The position numbers and the translations under genes were made by a program. 64,000 nt of DNA from Bacillota bacterium (GTDB taxonomy: Bacteria > Bacillota > Clostridia > Lachnospirales > Lachnospiraceae), in assembly GCA_023439125.1 (NCBI GenBank), contig JAEXOU010000005.1, forward strand, positions 434,001 through 498,000, in the 5' to 3' direction. The notes beneath the pieces are model-generated. The model worked only from the letters and a program-made list of their open reading frames with translations. It had not been told where the DNA came from and searched no databases. Below are positions 8,629 through 16,925 of this stretch, one piece after another. Each line of letters opens with the position of its first letter. Position 1 is the stretch's first letter.

Positions 8629-9192
8629 ATGAATAAAAATATAAACCGTTTAACAGCTGCAGGTGTATTAATAGCTTTGGCGATTTTAATACCTCAACTG
8701 TTTCACTTGACTGGAGTGCCACAATCAGGACAAGTATTTTTACCAATGCATATACCAGTTTTACTTAGTGGCTTTGTATTAGGACCGGTCTTTGGTTTGT
8801 TTGTAGGAATATTTTCACCAATCATCAGTTCTGCAATGACTGGAATGCCAGCTTTCGCTCGATTACCATTCATGATCTTTGAGTTAGCAACTTACGGATT
8901 AGTGGGAGGTTTTCTCTATAATACTTTAAGATTAAAACGAAAAAAATACGGAATCTACGTATCATTAGTTGTTTCCATGTTAAGTGGTAGAGCTATCTAT
9001 GCATTTGCCTTAACCATTGCAGCAAGTGTTTTTAATATTGCTTGTGGTGGTCCAATTGCAGCAATGAATGCTACTGTCACTGGTGCGATTGGAATTGTGA
9101 TTCAACTCGTTATTATTCCACCAATGATTTTTTTATTAGAAAAAAGTGGTTGTCTCGATCGATTTTTTCGTTCCTGTATCCAGCAGTCATAG
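8629..9192 (+). CDS. ECF transporter S component
   Basis: About 187 residues with five to six hydrophobic segments. The N-terminus (LTAAGVLIALAILIPQLFH) and HIPVLLSGFVLGPVFGLFVGIFSP resemble the S components of energy-coupling-factor vitamin transporters, which bind the substrate and share a common ATPase module encoded elsewhere. The substrate cannot be told from this sequence, and no vitamin riboswitch was seen upstream. The start is set at ATG 8629 rather than 8623, because GGAGG ends at 8622 and leaves no room for the first ATG. The gene closely follows the aldo/keto reductase. Confidence 0.8.
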   Translation: MNKNINRLTAAGVLIALAILIPQLFHLTGVPQSGQVFLPMHIPVLLSGFVLGPVFGLFVGIFSPIISSAMTGMPAFARLPFMIFELATYGLVGGFLYNTLRLKRKKYGIYVSLVVSMLSGRAIYAFALTIAASVFNIACGGPIAAMNATVTGAIGIVIQLVIIPPMIFLLEKSGCLDRFFRSCIQQS

Positions 9193-9258
9193 GTATTCGT
9201 CTGGTTGCATGAATTACGTGGATTGATGAAAGAGTAAACAAAACGAAATGAGGATTTT

Positions 9259-9672
9259 ATGGAACAAACAGTGAATATATTGCATACTGGCGGTTATACC
9301 ATTGTTGTACAAAAGGAAGAACAACAATATACTTCAACCAAGCGTGGTATTTCTCCAATTTTAGAAATAATAAATCAGGATATCGAGTTGTTGCAAGATG
9401 CAATTGTTGCAGATAAGGTCATTGGTAAGGCTGCAGCATTACTTTTGATTTACGGTAAAGTTAAGCATATTCATGCAGATGTAATCAGTGAACTCGCAAT
9501 GGACGTATTAAGCCAATACAAAGTTTCATTTACATTTGAACAGAAGGTACCTTACATTATCAATCGTACGAAAACAGATATGTGTCCAATGGAACGTTGC
9601 GTGCTTGATATCAACGATCCAGAGCATGCATTCATGGCTTTGAAAGAAGCGATTGCAAAGCTAGCAAATTAA
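9259..9672 (+). CDS. DUF1893-family protein
   Basis: The 137-residue protein matches the DUF1893 family: GGYTIVV near the start, the central VIGKAAALLLIYGKV, and a C-terminal MCPMERCVLD with two cysteines. The family is related in fold to cytidine-deaminase-like proteins, but no reaction is established. Here the conserved GKAAA and CPMEXC blocks are both present, so the protein appears intact. It follows the ECF S component by 66 bases with a weak GAGGA upstream. No partner gene points to a role. Confidence 0.8.
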   Translation: MEQTVNILHTGGYTIVVQKEEQQYTSTKRGISPILEIINQDIELLQDAIVADKVIGKAAALLLIYGKVKHIHADVISELAMDVLSQYKVSFTFEQKVPYIINRTKTDMCPMERCVLDINDPEHAFMALKEAIAKLAN

Positions 9673-9805
9673 TTTTATTGAAAAAAATCTGGATAGTTAA
9701 TCGATGTGTAAGAGGAATTAATGTTTATTAAATGTGTTAGATAGAGAAAAGCAATTTATAAGAAAAAAGTAATAGGATACTACTTGAATCTAAAGGAGAA
9801 GAGTG

Positions 9806-10306
9806 ATGGAAAGTCTTGTCGAATGGTATCAAAGTACATTAGGTAACTTTATGCCAAAGGAATTGTTTATCTTTTTGGTTTCTCTGTTACCAATAATCGA
9901 ATTAAGAGGTGGATTAATTGCTGCTTCCTTATTAAAAGTACCGTTAATTTCAGCAAATTTAATATGTATTTTAGGTAATATTTTACCGATACCTTTTATC
10001 TTATTCTTCATAAAGAAGATATTTGAATTTATGAAGAAACATAATATACTAAGTGGTTTGGTAAAAAAATTAGAGGGCAGAGCAGCAAAGAAATCAAAAG
10101 GTTTAGAAAAGGGTGAATTTATATTTTTGATGCTTTTTGTAGGTATACCGCTACCTGGAACTGGAGCTTGGACAGGTGCTCTGATTGCATCCTTGCTTGA
10201 GCTAGATATTAAGAAGGCATCGGTTGCAATAATTTTAGGTGTTCTGATTGCAGCAATTATTATGAACATTGTTTCCTATGGCTTATTAGGTAATATAGTA
10301 AGTTAG
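9806..10306 (+). CDS. Small multidrug-export family membrane protein (COG2426)
   Basis: About 166 residues with four hydrophobic segments. The conserved SLLPIIELRGGL near residue 30 and the GIPLPGTGAWTGALIASLL block near 110 are hallmarks of the Sm_multidrug_ex family (PF06695). Despite the family name, transport function is poorly established. The start is set at ATG 9806 because AGGAG at 9794-9798 is seven bases upstream; the overlapping GTG at 9803 would be too close. The gene stands alone ahead of the riboswitch region. Confidence 0.8.
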   Translation: MESLVEWYQSTLGNFMPKELFIFLVSLLPIIELRGGLIAASLLKVPLISANLICILGNILPIPFILFFIKKIFEFMKKHNILSGLVKKLEGRAAKKSKGLEKGEFIFLMLFVGIPLPGTGAWTGALIASLLELDIKKASVAIILGVLIAAIIMNIVSYGLLGNIVS

Positions 10307-10376
10307 TTTACTCACGGGTTAAAAGTAATATGCTAATTTTGGCTCTTTTTGTTAACAAAGAATCATTTGAACTATA

Positions 10377-10406
10377 TTGACAATATATTCTAATACATGG
10401 TATAGT
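10377..10406 (+). promoter_or_regulatory. Sigma-A promoter of the riboswitch-ATPase unit
   Basis: A perfect TTGACA at 10377 and TATAGT at 10401 are separated by 18 bases. Transcription would start near 10413, about 50 bases before the aptamer. Confidence 0.85.
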
Positions 10407-10460
10407 TGAAGAGATCTCTTTGCACTGCATTACATTCTAAGGTGAATGCATGATCAACAG

Positions 10461-10580
10461 TACAAACTGAGCAGGCGATGAACTTTTGAAAGTTAAAGTC
10501 ATGGGGCCGGGCCACCAGAGAGTGGCAACAGATGAACATATACATCTGTGGGACAGTAGTGTGTTCCACAGATTTTTTTT
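10461..10580 (+). promoter_or_regulatory. NiCo (czcD-motif) riboswitch with expression platform
   Basis: The sequence shows the hallmarks I know for this class: ACTGAGCAGGC at 10466, GCCGGGC near 10506, GGCAACAGATGA at 10524, and CATCTGTGGGACAG ending at 10556. It can form the four-way junction. P1 is ACTG/CAGT (10466-10469 with 10554-10557), P2 is ATGA.../...TCAT, P3 is GCCAC/GTGGC, and P4 is ACAGATG/CATCTGT. NiCo RNAs bind Ni2+ or Co2+ and have also been reported to respond to Fe2+; they control metal exporters. Here one lies directly ahead of a P-type ATPase. The 3' strand of P4 is also the 5' strand of a terminator, so metal binding should allow read-through (ON switch). Confidence 0.92.
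10544..10580 (+). terminator. Intrinsic terminator competing with the NiCo aptamer
   Basis: ATCTGTGG at 10544-10551 pairs perfectly with CCACAGAT at 10566-10573, followed by a run of T. Bases 10544-10549 are shared with aptamer stem P4 and the loop contains the ACAG of P1, so terminator and aptamer cannot coexist. Confidence 0.88.
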
Positions 10581-10612
10581 ATCTTAGGATATCTTGTTAT
10601 ATATCCTAAGAT
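10581..10612. repeat. 12-bp inverted repeat between riboswitch and ATPase gene
   Basis: ATCTTAGGATAT (10581-10592) is repeated inverted as ATATCCTAAGAT (10601-10612) with an 8-base gap. There is no T-run, so it is not a second terminator. It could be an mRNA hairpin shielding the transcript or a protein operator. Confidence 0.75.
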
Positions 10613-10690
10613 ATCGGACACACAGCTGAAGAACAAGTGCCATTGAGCTATCAAACGAAAAGCAAATTATGCTAAACGGAGGTAACTTAT

Positions 10691-13225
10691 ATGACAAACA
10701 ATAAGGTGAATATGGCAGGATTGAGTTCTGCCGAAGTAAAACGATTGCAGGAGCAATATGGCAAAAATGAATTGACGCCACAAAAAAAGGAAGGCTTTCT
10801 TAGGAAAGTATTTCAAATTGTATGTGAGCCAATGTTTTTGTTATTAATTGTTGCTGCAATCATTTATTTTATTCTAGGAGAACCCAAAGATGGCGCAATC
10901 ATGCTGATTTTCGTTGTTGGTATTATTAGCATTGATGTAATTCAAGAGTGGAAAACAGACAAAACACTAAATGCACTCAAAGACCTCTCGGCTCCTCATA
11001 TTACCGTGTTTCGTGATGGAGAAGAAAAGGTGATAGCTAGCGTAGATTTAGTGCCAGGTGATTTGATGAAGGTATGTGAGGGAGTCAAAATACCTGCGGA
11101 TGGCATGGTCATTCAATGTGCTGATTTATGTGTAGATGAATCCTCTCTGACTGGAGAAGCAGAAGGTGTATGGAAATTACCAACAGAAAATGCGAAAGAA
11201 ACAACGGATTACTGGCGTAAAGATTACTGTTACGCAGGAACACTTGTAACGCAAGGTACAGCTGTCATTAAAGTGGATAAGATCGGTGCAAATACAGAAT
11301 ATGGTAAGATTGGACTTGGAATTGCAACAGCTCCAAAAGAAGATACCCCTCTTCAAACCCAGACAGATAAACTTGTGAAAACATGTGCAATCATTGCAGG
11401 AGTTTTATTTCTATTAGTTGCTATTTTTACTTGGTTTAATATCTCAGATCATATATTTTTTGATCGATTAGTTGAAAGTATTCTATCTGGTGTAACGCTT
11501 GCGATGGCAATGATACCAGAGGAATTTCCTGTGATATTGACCGTTTTCCTTTCCATGGGGGCATGGCGATTAGCAAAGAAAAATTCATTAGTAAGAAAGT
11601 TACCAAGTGTTGAGACACTTGGTGCAGTATCTGTCCTTTGTGTTGATAAAACAGGAACGATTACAATGAATCAGATGAAAGTACAAAAAACTTGGGTTTA
11701 CTCAGGTGATGATAATTCGATCTTAGAGATGATGGGGCTTGCTTGTGAAACAGAGACTTATGATCCGATGGAAAAAGCAATGCTTTGTTTTTGTGAAGAA
11801 CATAATATCAAAAAGGAAAGATTATTCTGTAATGAATTTGTTTCTGAATATGCATTTACAAATGAATTAAAGATGATGGGGCATGTTTGGAGAAAGGATG
11901 GTCAGTTAATCATTGCCGCCAAGGGAAGCCCTGAACGTATTTTAACAATCTGTGAATTGACAAATGAGGAACGAAAGTTAGTTGAAAAACAGATTCATGA
12001 ATTATCCTCGGAAGGTTTACGAGTAATTGCTGTGGCGTCAGCATATCCAAAATCAGATGAGCTTATCCCGAAAGCTATTACGGATTGTAAATTAACTCTG
12101 CTTGGTCTAGTAGGTCTTGCAGATCCTCCTCGTGAAAGTGTAAAAAATGATATTGCAATATGTAATAAAGCTGGAATTCGTGTTGTAATGATAACAGGTG
12201 ACAATGGAATTACAGCATCAGCAATTGCCAAAAAAATTGGAATGCAACATAGTGATCATATCATCACAGGAGATATGCTAAATAAAATGAGTGATGATGA
12301 GCTAAAGGAAGCGGTTAAGAGTGTTTCTATATTTTCACGTGTGATTCCAGAACATAAGATGAGAATTGTGAAAGCCTTTAAAGAAAATGGGGAAATTGTT
12401 GCTATGACTGGTGATGGTGTCAATGATGCACCTGCTCTTAAGTATGCAGATATTGGAATTGCGATGGGTAAGCGTGGAAGCGAAGTATCAAGAGAAGCAG
12501 CAGACTTAATTCTAATGGATGATAATTTTACAACAATTGTTGAAACTGTAAAGGATGGACGCCGCATCTACGATAATATTCGAAAAGCAGTAGGATACGT
12601 ATTTACGATTCATATTCCAATTGCATTTGCTTCTTTATTAGCACCATTCCTTGGAATAGCTCCAGCAGCACTGTTTTTACTACCATTACATGTTGTATTA
12701 TTAGAAGTTTTAATTGATCCAACCTGTTCCATTGTACTAGAGCGCCAGCCTGCAGAAGCTGATATTATGCAGCGTAATCCACGAAATCCAAAAGAAAAGT
12801 TGTTGACAGCAAGGTTGCTAATTAAGAGCGTACTACAAGGATTTCTTGTCTTTGCCACCTCGTTTGGAGCATATTACATCACATTAGATGGGAATGTAAA
12901 TAATGCGCCAGTTGCACGTGCTATGGGATTATCTATTATTATGTTTGCTAACTTATGGATTGTCCAGGTTAATAGCTCTGACCGAGATTCTTTGTTGCAT
13001 TCGGTAAAACGGCTTGCAAAAGATAAAATCATGTGGTTAGTTAATATTGGAACGATTGCTTTGATAGGAGTAATCATCTATACTCCAGTATCTGAACTTT
13101 TAAAACTTGCTCCGTTATCGATAAAGCAAATTATAACTTCCTTTGGTTTAGCTACAATTTCTGTCGTTTGGTATGAGCTTGTAAAATTATATAAAAAGAG
13201 AAAGAAAATTAAGATCCACAAATAA
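10691..13225 (+). CDS. Riboswitch-controlled P-type ATPase with PEEFP motif, likely transition-metal exporter
   Basis: The 844-residue protein has the P2-type layout: actuator TGEAEG near 154, DKTGTIT with phosphorylated Asp at about 319, TGDNGIT, TGDGVNDAPAL, and a C-terminal transmembrane domain. The M4 ion-site motif reads PEEFP (about 276-280) instead of the PEGLP of Ca2+ pumps, as in a distinct branch of COG0474 ATPases usually labelled calcium or generic cation pumps. No CPC or HMA metal-binding domain is present, so it is not a classical P1B pump. Because a NiCo riboswitch precedes it, the inferred role is export of Fe2+, Co2+, Ni2+ or a similar ion. The start follows GGAGG by eight bases. 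A hairpin terminator closes the unit. Confidence 0.88.
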   Translation: MTNNKVNMAGLSSAEVKRLQEQYGKNELTPQKKEGFLRKVFQIVCEPMFLLLIVAAIIYFILGEPKDGAIMLIFVVGIISIDVIQEWKTDKTLNALKDLSAPHITVFRDGEEKVIASVDLVPGDLMKVCEGVKIPADGMVIQCADLCVDESSLTGEAEGVWKLPTENAKETTDYWRKDYCYAGTLVTQGTAVIKVDKIGANTEYGKIGLGIATAPKEDTPLQTQTDKLVKTCAIIAGVLFLLVAIFTWFNISDHIFFDRLVESILSGVTLAMAMIPEEFPVILTVFLSMGAWRLAKKNSLVRKLPSVETLGAVSVLCVDKTGTITMNQMKVQKTWVYSGDDNSILEMMGLACETETYDPMEKAMLCFCEEHNIKKERLFCNEFVSEYAFTNELKMMGHVWRKDGQLIIAAKGSPERILTICELTNEERKLVEKQIHELSSEGLRVIAVASAYPKSDELIPKAITDCKLTLLGLVGLADPPRESVKNDIAICNKAGIRVVMITGDNGITASAIAKKIGMQHSDHIITGDMLNKMSDDELKEAVKSVSIFSRVIPEHKMRIVKAFKENGEIVAMTGDGVNDAPALKYADIGIAMGKRGSEVSREAADLILMDDNFTTIVETVKDGRRIYDNIRKAVGYVFTIHIPIAFASLLAPFLGIAPAALFLLPLHVVLLEVLIDPTCSIVLERQPAEADIMQRNPRNPKEKLLTARLLIKSVLQGFLVFATSFGAYYITLDGNVNNAPVARAMGLSIIMFANLWIVQVNSSDRDSLLHSVKRLAKDKIMWLVNIGTIALIGVIIYTPVSELLKLAPLSIKQIITSFGLATISVVWYELVKLYKKRKKIKIHK

Positions 13226-13235
13226 TGAAAAAATA

Positions 13236-13301
13236 AAGCTGTCCCAATATTCCAAGGTCATTTAGTTAAAACCTTGTTCTATATAGGGGGCAGCTTTTTA
13301 A
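13236..13301. terminator. Terminator between the ATPase and the converging ttcA-like gene
   Basis: AAAGCTGTCCC near 13236 pairs with GGGGGCAGCTTTTT near 13286. The loop is long (about 40 bases) and itself contains AAGGT/ACCTT pairing. It is placed to stop both converging transcripts. Confidence 0.65.
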
Positions 13302-13320
13302 AACAATACAAAATAACTGA

Positions 13321-14049
13321 TTAATTACTAGTTTCTTTCTTCCAATTTTCTAACAAGCCATCCGTAATTGCATGGAACAGACGAGTACGGACCCCAGGGT
13401 GTTCCATATTTAAACTTTTCACAAGTCCTTTTGCATATTCACGTTTTGTATAACCATCCACTGGGCAAGGATTTTTTATAACCGGAAGGTTCATAGCATT
13501 TTTAAATCCAATGACATCGGCTTCGTCAACATATATCAATGGACGAATAAGAGTAATATCCATTCGATCTAAATACGTAACAGGAGAGAACGTATAGTAT
13601 CTTCCTTCAAATAGAAGAGACAATAACGATGTTTCGATTACGTCATCTTTGTGATGAGCATAAGCTGATTTATTACATCCAAGTTCTTTTGCTTTATCGT
13701 TAAATGCACCTTTACGCATCTTTGCACATAAGGAACAAGGGTTGGATTCTTTTCTCGTTTCAAAGATAACCTCAGCAATATTAGTAGTAACGACGGTATA
13801 GTTGACATCAAGTTCTTTACATAATGCCTCAACTTTTGTTGTATCAAAACCTTCAAAGCCAAGACTTACAGTAATTGCCTCTAATTCAAACTTTTTTGGA
13901 TAAAATCGACGTAATCCAGCTAAAGCATAAAGCATCGTTAAGCTATCTTTTCCACCAGAGAGACCAACTGCAATTCGATCGCCTTCTTCAATCATGTTAT
14001 AATCGTCTATTGCTTTTCTTGTTAGACTATATAAGTACTGTAATTTCAT
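13321..14049 (-). CDS. TtcA-family tRNA 2-thiocytidine synthetase-like protein
   Basis: The 242-residue protein has the PP-loop ATP-binding motif SGGKDS at residues 31-36, a CSLC pair at about 105 and 108, and a third cysteine in NPCPVDGY at about 195. These are the pattern for the [4Fe-4S] cluster of TtcA, which installs 2-thiocytidine at tRNA position 32. It is shorter than E. coli TtcA (just over 300 residues), lacking the C-terminal extension, as is usual for clostridial members annotated TtcA-like or tRNA lysidine synthetase-like. Substrate tRNA is inferred. It is convergent with the ATPase gene and divergent from the amidase operon. Confidence 0.82.
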   Translation of the reverse strand: MKLQYLYSLTRKAIDDYNMIEEGDRIAVGLSGGKDSLTMLYALAGLRRFYPKKFELEAITVSLGFEGFDTTKVEALCKELDVNYTVVTTNIAEVIFETRKESNPCSLCAKMRKGAFNDKAKELGCNKSAYAHHKDDVIETSLLSLLFEGRYYTFSPVTYLDRMDITLIRPLIYVDEADVIGFKNAMNLPVIKNPCPVDGYTKREYAKGLVKSLNMEHPGVRTRLFHAITDGLLENWKKETSN

Positions 14050-14277
14050 CTATAACCCTTTCTAATCATTTACCATGATATCATTTCAATCGTTGTTTCA
14101 AATTTCGACAATCCCTATTATATCACACATAAGATATTCGTCAATTCTACATTACTTTAAAATTTTCAACAAATGTGACAAAAGAATGACGAATTGTGAC
14201 ACATTTATAACACGTTTGTAATTTATCCTATAAAGGTAAAAAATTGAGAAAGACTCAAAAAGTTGTAGGAGATTAAC

Positions 14278-16908
14278 ATGAAGAGAAAAAAGAATTGTAA
14301 AAGAATTTGTGTCCTGCTCATGACAGGCTTATTAATAAGTAGCACACCATCGATTGATGTACTTGCTGCCAATAATCAAAGACTATATAACTATACAACA
14401 AAAAGTACGATGAATGTTTCAGATACTAAGATTACGTATAAATATAATGGTCAGACAATAAGTTTACCTGGAACACCAGGAATTCTTTCAAGTAATAATG
14501 TTGCTCTTGGACCATACGTTTTGATTATGAATAAAAAAATGGGCATAAAGACGAAGTACGATAAGGCAAATAAAACAGTTACCTTTAAAAAGGATAATAC
14601 TACGGTTGTTTTAACTTTAGGAAGTAAAACAGCTGTTGTCAATGGTAAGAAAGTTACGATGAACGCTGCACCAATTTGTGTAAAGTATAGAGAATCAGGA
14701 AAAACTGCTATCTTAGTTCCAACACGTTTTATATCAGAAACATTTGGATTTTACTATGAATGGAATAGCGCTACATCTACGGTATCGATTAAAGAAAGCC
14801 AGAAATTACAGTATGATAATACGACTATAAATTATACAGGGGTATTAGGTAAAGTAACTCTCGATGGAGTGAACATTAATGTTTCCAATATGCCAACAAT
14901 TTTACTTAACAATACGGCAATGATTCAGGCATACAGAGTATTCAATAATAAGTTAGGAGTAAAATATCGTTACTATCCTAGCTCAGGAAAGTTAATCTTT
15001 GTTAAGGGCGATATTAAGCTTGAGATGCAATTGGGAAGTAGTATTGTAACAATCAATGGAATCTTGGCAGATTGTGGGGTATCTCCAAAACTTATTAAAA
15101 ATTTAACTACAGGCGTAGAAACAGTAATGGTTCCTGCACAGTTTGTATCCAAAGCACTGGGATATGATTATGCTTGGAATAATGAGACAAAGACATCTCA
15201 GATTATGACTTCAAATTTAGTCGGAGTAAGACCTAATCTAGTTATTAGTTCAGGCTCCTCAGCTGGTGGTTCTAATGGAAGCTATAAGGAAGTAGAATAC
15301 TTTAGATGGGGGTTAACAGATCAGTATAAACTTTCTGTGCAACAAGCCAAAGCAGCGCTTGATACTTCAAAAAATCTTGTATTAAATAGTGGCTCTAACT
15401 CAACGTTAAGTTCAATAAAAGAAACAGTGATATCTTCTGAATTAGAAGCAATCCAGATGCAATTTAGTAACAAACTAGATTCTGTTTCTGCAACTCATGA
15501 GGGTAATCAAGTTACTATTTCTTTAAAGAATACATTTGCAGCACAACAGATTGTAAATTGTTCGAATGAATTAATTGAAGATGTATCCGTTTCTTATGAT
15601 TCTGATAATTTAGAAACGAATGTTGTTGTAACCTTAAAGGGAGATAGTGCGAATTACGAATTAATTCCTTCGGAAGATAATTTATCTTTAACTGTGAATT
15701 TTTATCCAAACTATATTACAGAGGTTGTTGCCGGTCAGGATTCAAACGGATATCAGTATATCTCATTTCAAGGTTTATCTGCTTTAAAACCAATTGTCAC
15801 AGAGAGTGATAAAAATATCTACGTGCAATTTAACAATACGATGAATGGAGTTGGAGATCAGATTTTTGTGTCTGATATGTTGGACAAAGATATGATTGAT
15901 AATGTTATACTAGAATCCCCATCTTTAAATTCTTCCATCTTTATGATTGAAAAGCCAAATTCTGAATCCAAATATACGATGCATGAAGATGGTACAACAC
16001 TTTCTTTCTATATTGATCGAGAGGATAAGATACCGGTAATTAACGATAGCCCAATTCAAATTCAGTTGCCAGAAGGAATCAGTGCATCCTCTATTACGGA
16101 TAAAGATTTGTATAACTTGAAGCAATTCCAAATTTTAATACCAGGAGATCATCGTAGCTTTTACAATACAAATCCAATTATTAATTCATATAGTGATGTT
16201 GCTAACATAAAAGTCTCCTATAATGCAAGTAATCAGACTGTAATCACAGTTAATACAAATGTAGTCCAAGGATATAAATATGAATTGAAAGATGGTATTC
16301 TTGTATTAACTGTAGATTCTCCAAGTAAAATTTATGACCGTATTGTTGTATTAGATGCTGGTCATGGTGGTAAGGACCCAGGTGCGGTATATGGTTCTGC
16401 ACGTGAAAAGGTAATAAATTTTAACGTCTTAAATGTTTATGCAAAATCACATTTTGAGAATGCAGGTATTAAAGTTTATTACACTCGACAAGATGATACT
16501 TTAATTGCTTTAGCAGACCGTGCAAGCTTTGCTTCTCAAGTAGAAGCGGATTTATTTATCAGTTTACATTGTAACGCAGCATCGAATACTTCAGCAAAAG
16601 GCACCAGTGTATATTATAGCAGTACGAACAAAGCAAAAACCCCAAGTGGATTAACAAGTAAAATATTAGCTACAAACTTAGTTAATACATTATCATCTAA
16701 TCTTGGAACTAAAAACTTAGGTACGATTGATAAAGGCTTTGTTGTTGTTCGTGATAATACAGTACCAGCAGTTCTAGTTGAACTTGCATTCTTATCGAAT
16801 CCAAGCGATAAGGAAAAATTGATTTCTGCGAGTTTTCAAAAGAAGGCAGCACAAACAATTTGCGACTCTGTCATTAGCGTATTTAAATCATATCCAACAA
16901 AGAGATAG
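14278..16908 (+). CDS. Secreted N-acetylmuramoyl-L-alanine amidase with stalk-binding and AMIN domains
   Basis: The 876-residue protein begins with a signal peptide (basic start, hydrophobic CVLLMTGLLISSTPSI, cut near LAA-NN). Two copper-amine-oxidase-N-like repeats follow, near 55-180 and 190-310, each ending in a VPTRFISETFGF or VPAQFVSKALGY block. AMIN-like beta regions fill about 380-690. The C-terminal Amidase_3 domain starts at VVLDAGHGGKDPGA with zinc ligands His696 and His764 (LHCNAA), and a catalytic-type Glu at about 835 (VELAFLSN). It should cut peptide side chains from peptidoglycan outside the cell. The gene starts an apparent operon, with the next secreted gene only 17 bases downstream. 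RBS is AGGAG before ATG. Confidence 0.9.
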   Translation: MKRKKNCKRICVLLMTGLLISSTPSIDVLAANNQRLYNYTTKSTMNVSDTKITYKYNGQTISLPGTPGILSSNNVALGPYVLIMNKKMGIKTKYDKANKTVTFKKDNTTVVLTLGSKTAVVNGKKVTMNAAPICVKYRESGKTAILVPTRFISETFGFYYEWNSATSTVSIKESQKLQYDNTTINYTGVLGKVTLDGVNINVSNMPTILLNNTAMIQAYRVFNNKLGVKYRYYPSSGKLIFVKGDIKLEMQLGSSIVTINGILADCGVSPKLIKNLTTGVETVMVPAQFVSKALGYDYAWNNETKTSQIMTSNLVGVRPNLVISSGSSAGGSNGSYKEVEYFRWGLTDQYKLSVQQAKAALDTSKNLVLNSGSNSTLSSIKETVISSELEAIQMQFSNKLDSVSATHEGNQVTISLKNTFAAQQIVNCSNELIEDVSVSYDSDNLETNVVVTLKGDSANYELIPSEDNLSLTVNFYPNYITEVVAGQDSNGYQYISFQGLSALKPIVTESDKNIYVQFNNTMNGVGDQIFVSDMLDKDMIDNVILESPSLNSSIFMIEKPNSESKYTMHEDGTTLSFYIDREDKIPVINDSPIQIQLPEGISASSITDKDLYNLKQFQILIPGDHRSFYNTNPIINSYSDVANIKVSYNASNQTVITVNTNVVQGYKYELKDGILVLTVDSPSKIYDRIVVLDAGHGGKDPGAVYGSAREKVINFNVLNVYAKSHFENAGIKVYYTRQDDTLIALADRASFASQVEADLFISLHCNAASNTSAKGTSVYYSSTNKAKTPSGLTSKILATNLVNTLSSNLGTKNLGTIDKGFVVVRDNTVPAVLVELAFLSNPSDKEKLISASFQKKAAQTICDSVISVFKSYPTKR

Positions 16909-16925
16909 GAAAAGGGAGATAGTAT

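Larger units (their letters stand above)
10307..10690 (+). other. Regulatory intergenic region: promoter, riboswitch, terminator, inverted repeat
   Basis: There is no gene here. In order it holds a TTGACA/TATAGT promoter, a leader of about 50 bases, a NiCo-type aptamer, an intrinsic terminator overlapping the aptamer, a 12-bp inverted repeat, and the ribosome site (GGAGG) of the ATPase gene at 10691. Each part is listed separately. Confidence 0.85.

Noticed and set aside
9829..10269. A 146-residue minus-strand ORF opposite the COG2426 gene.
   Set aside because: It is a shadow of a membrane protein gene, with no ribosome site and low-complexity content.
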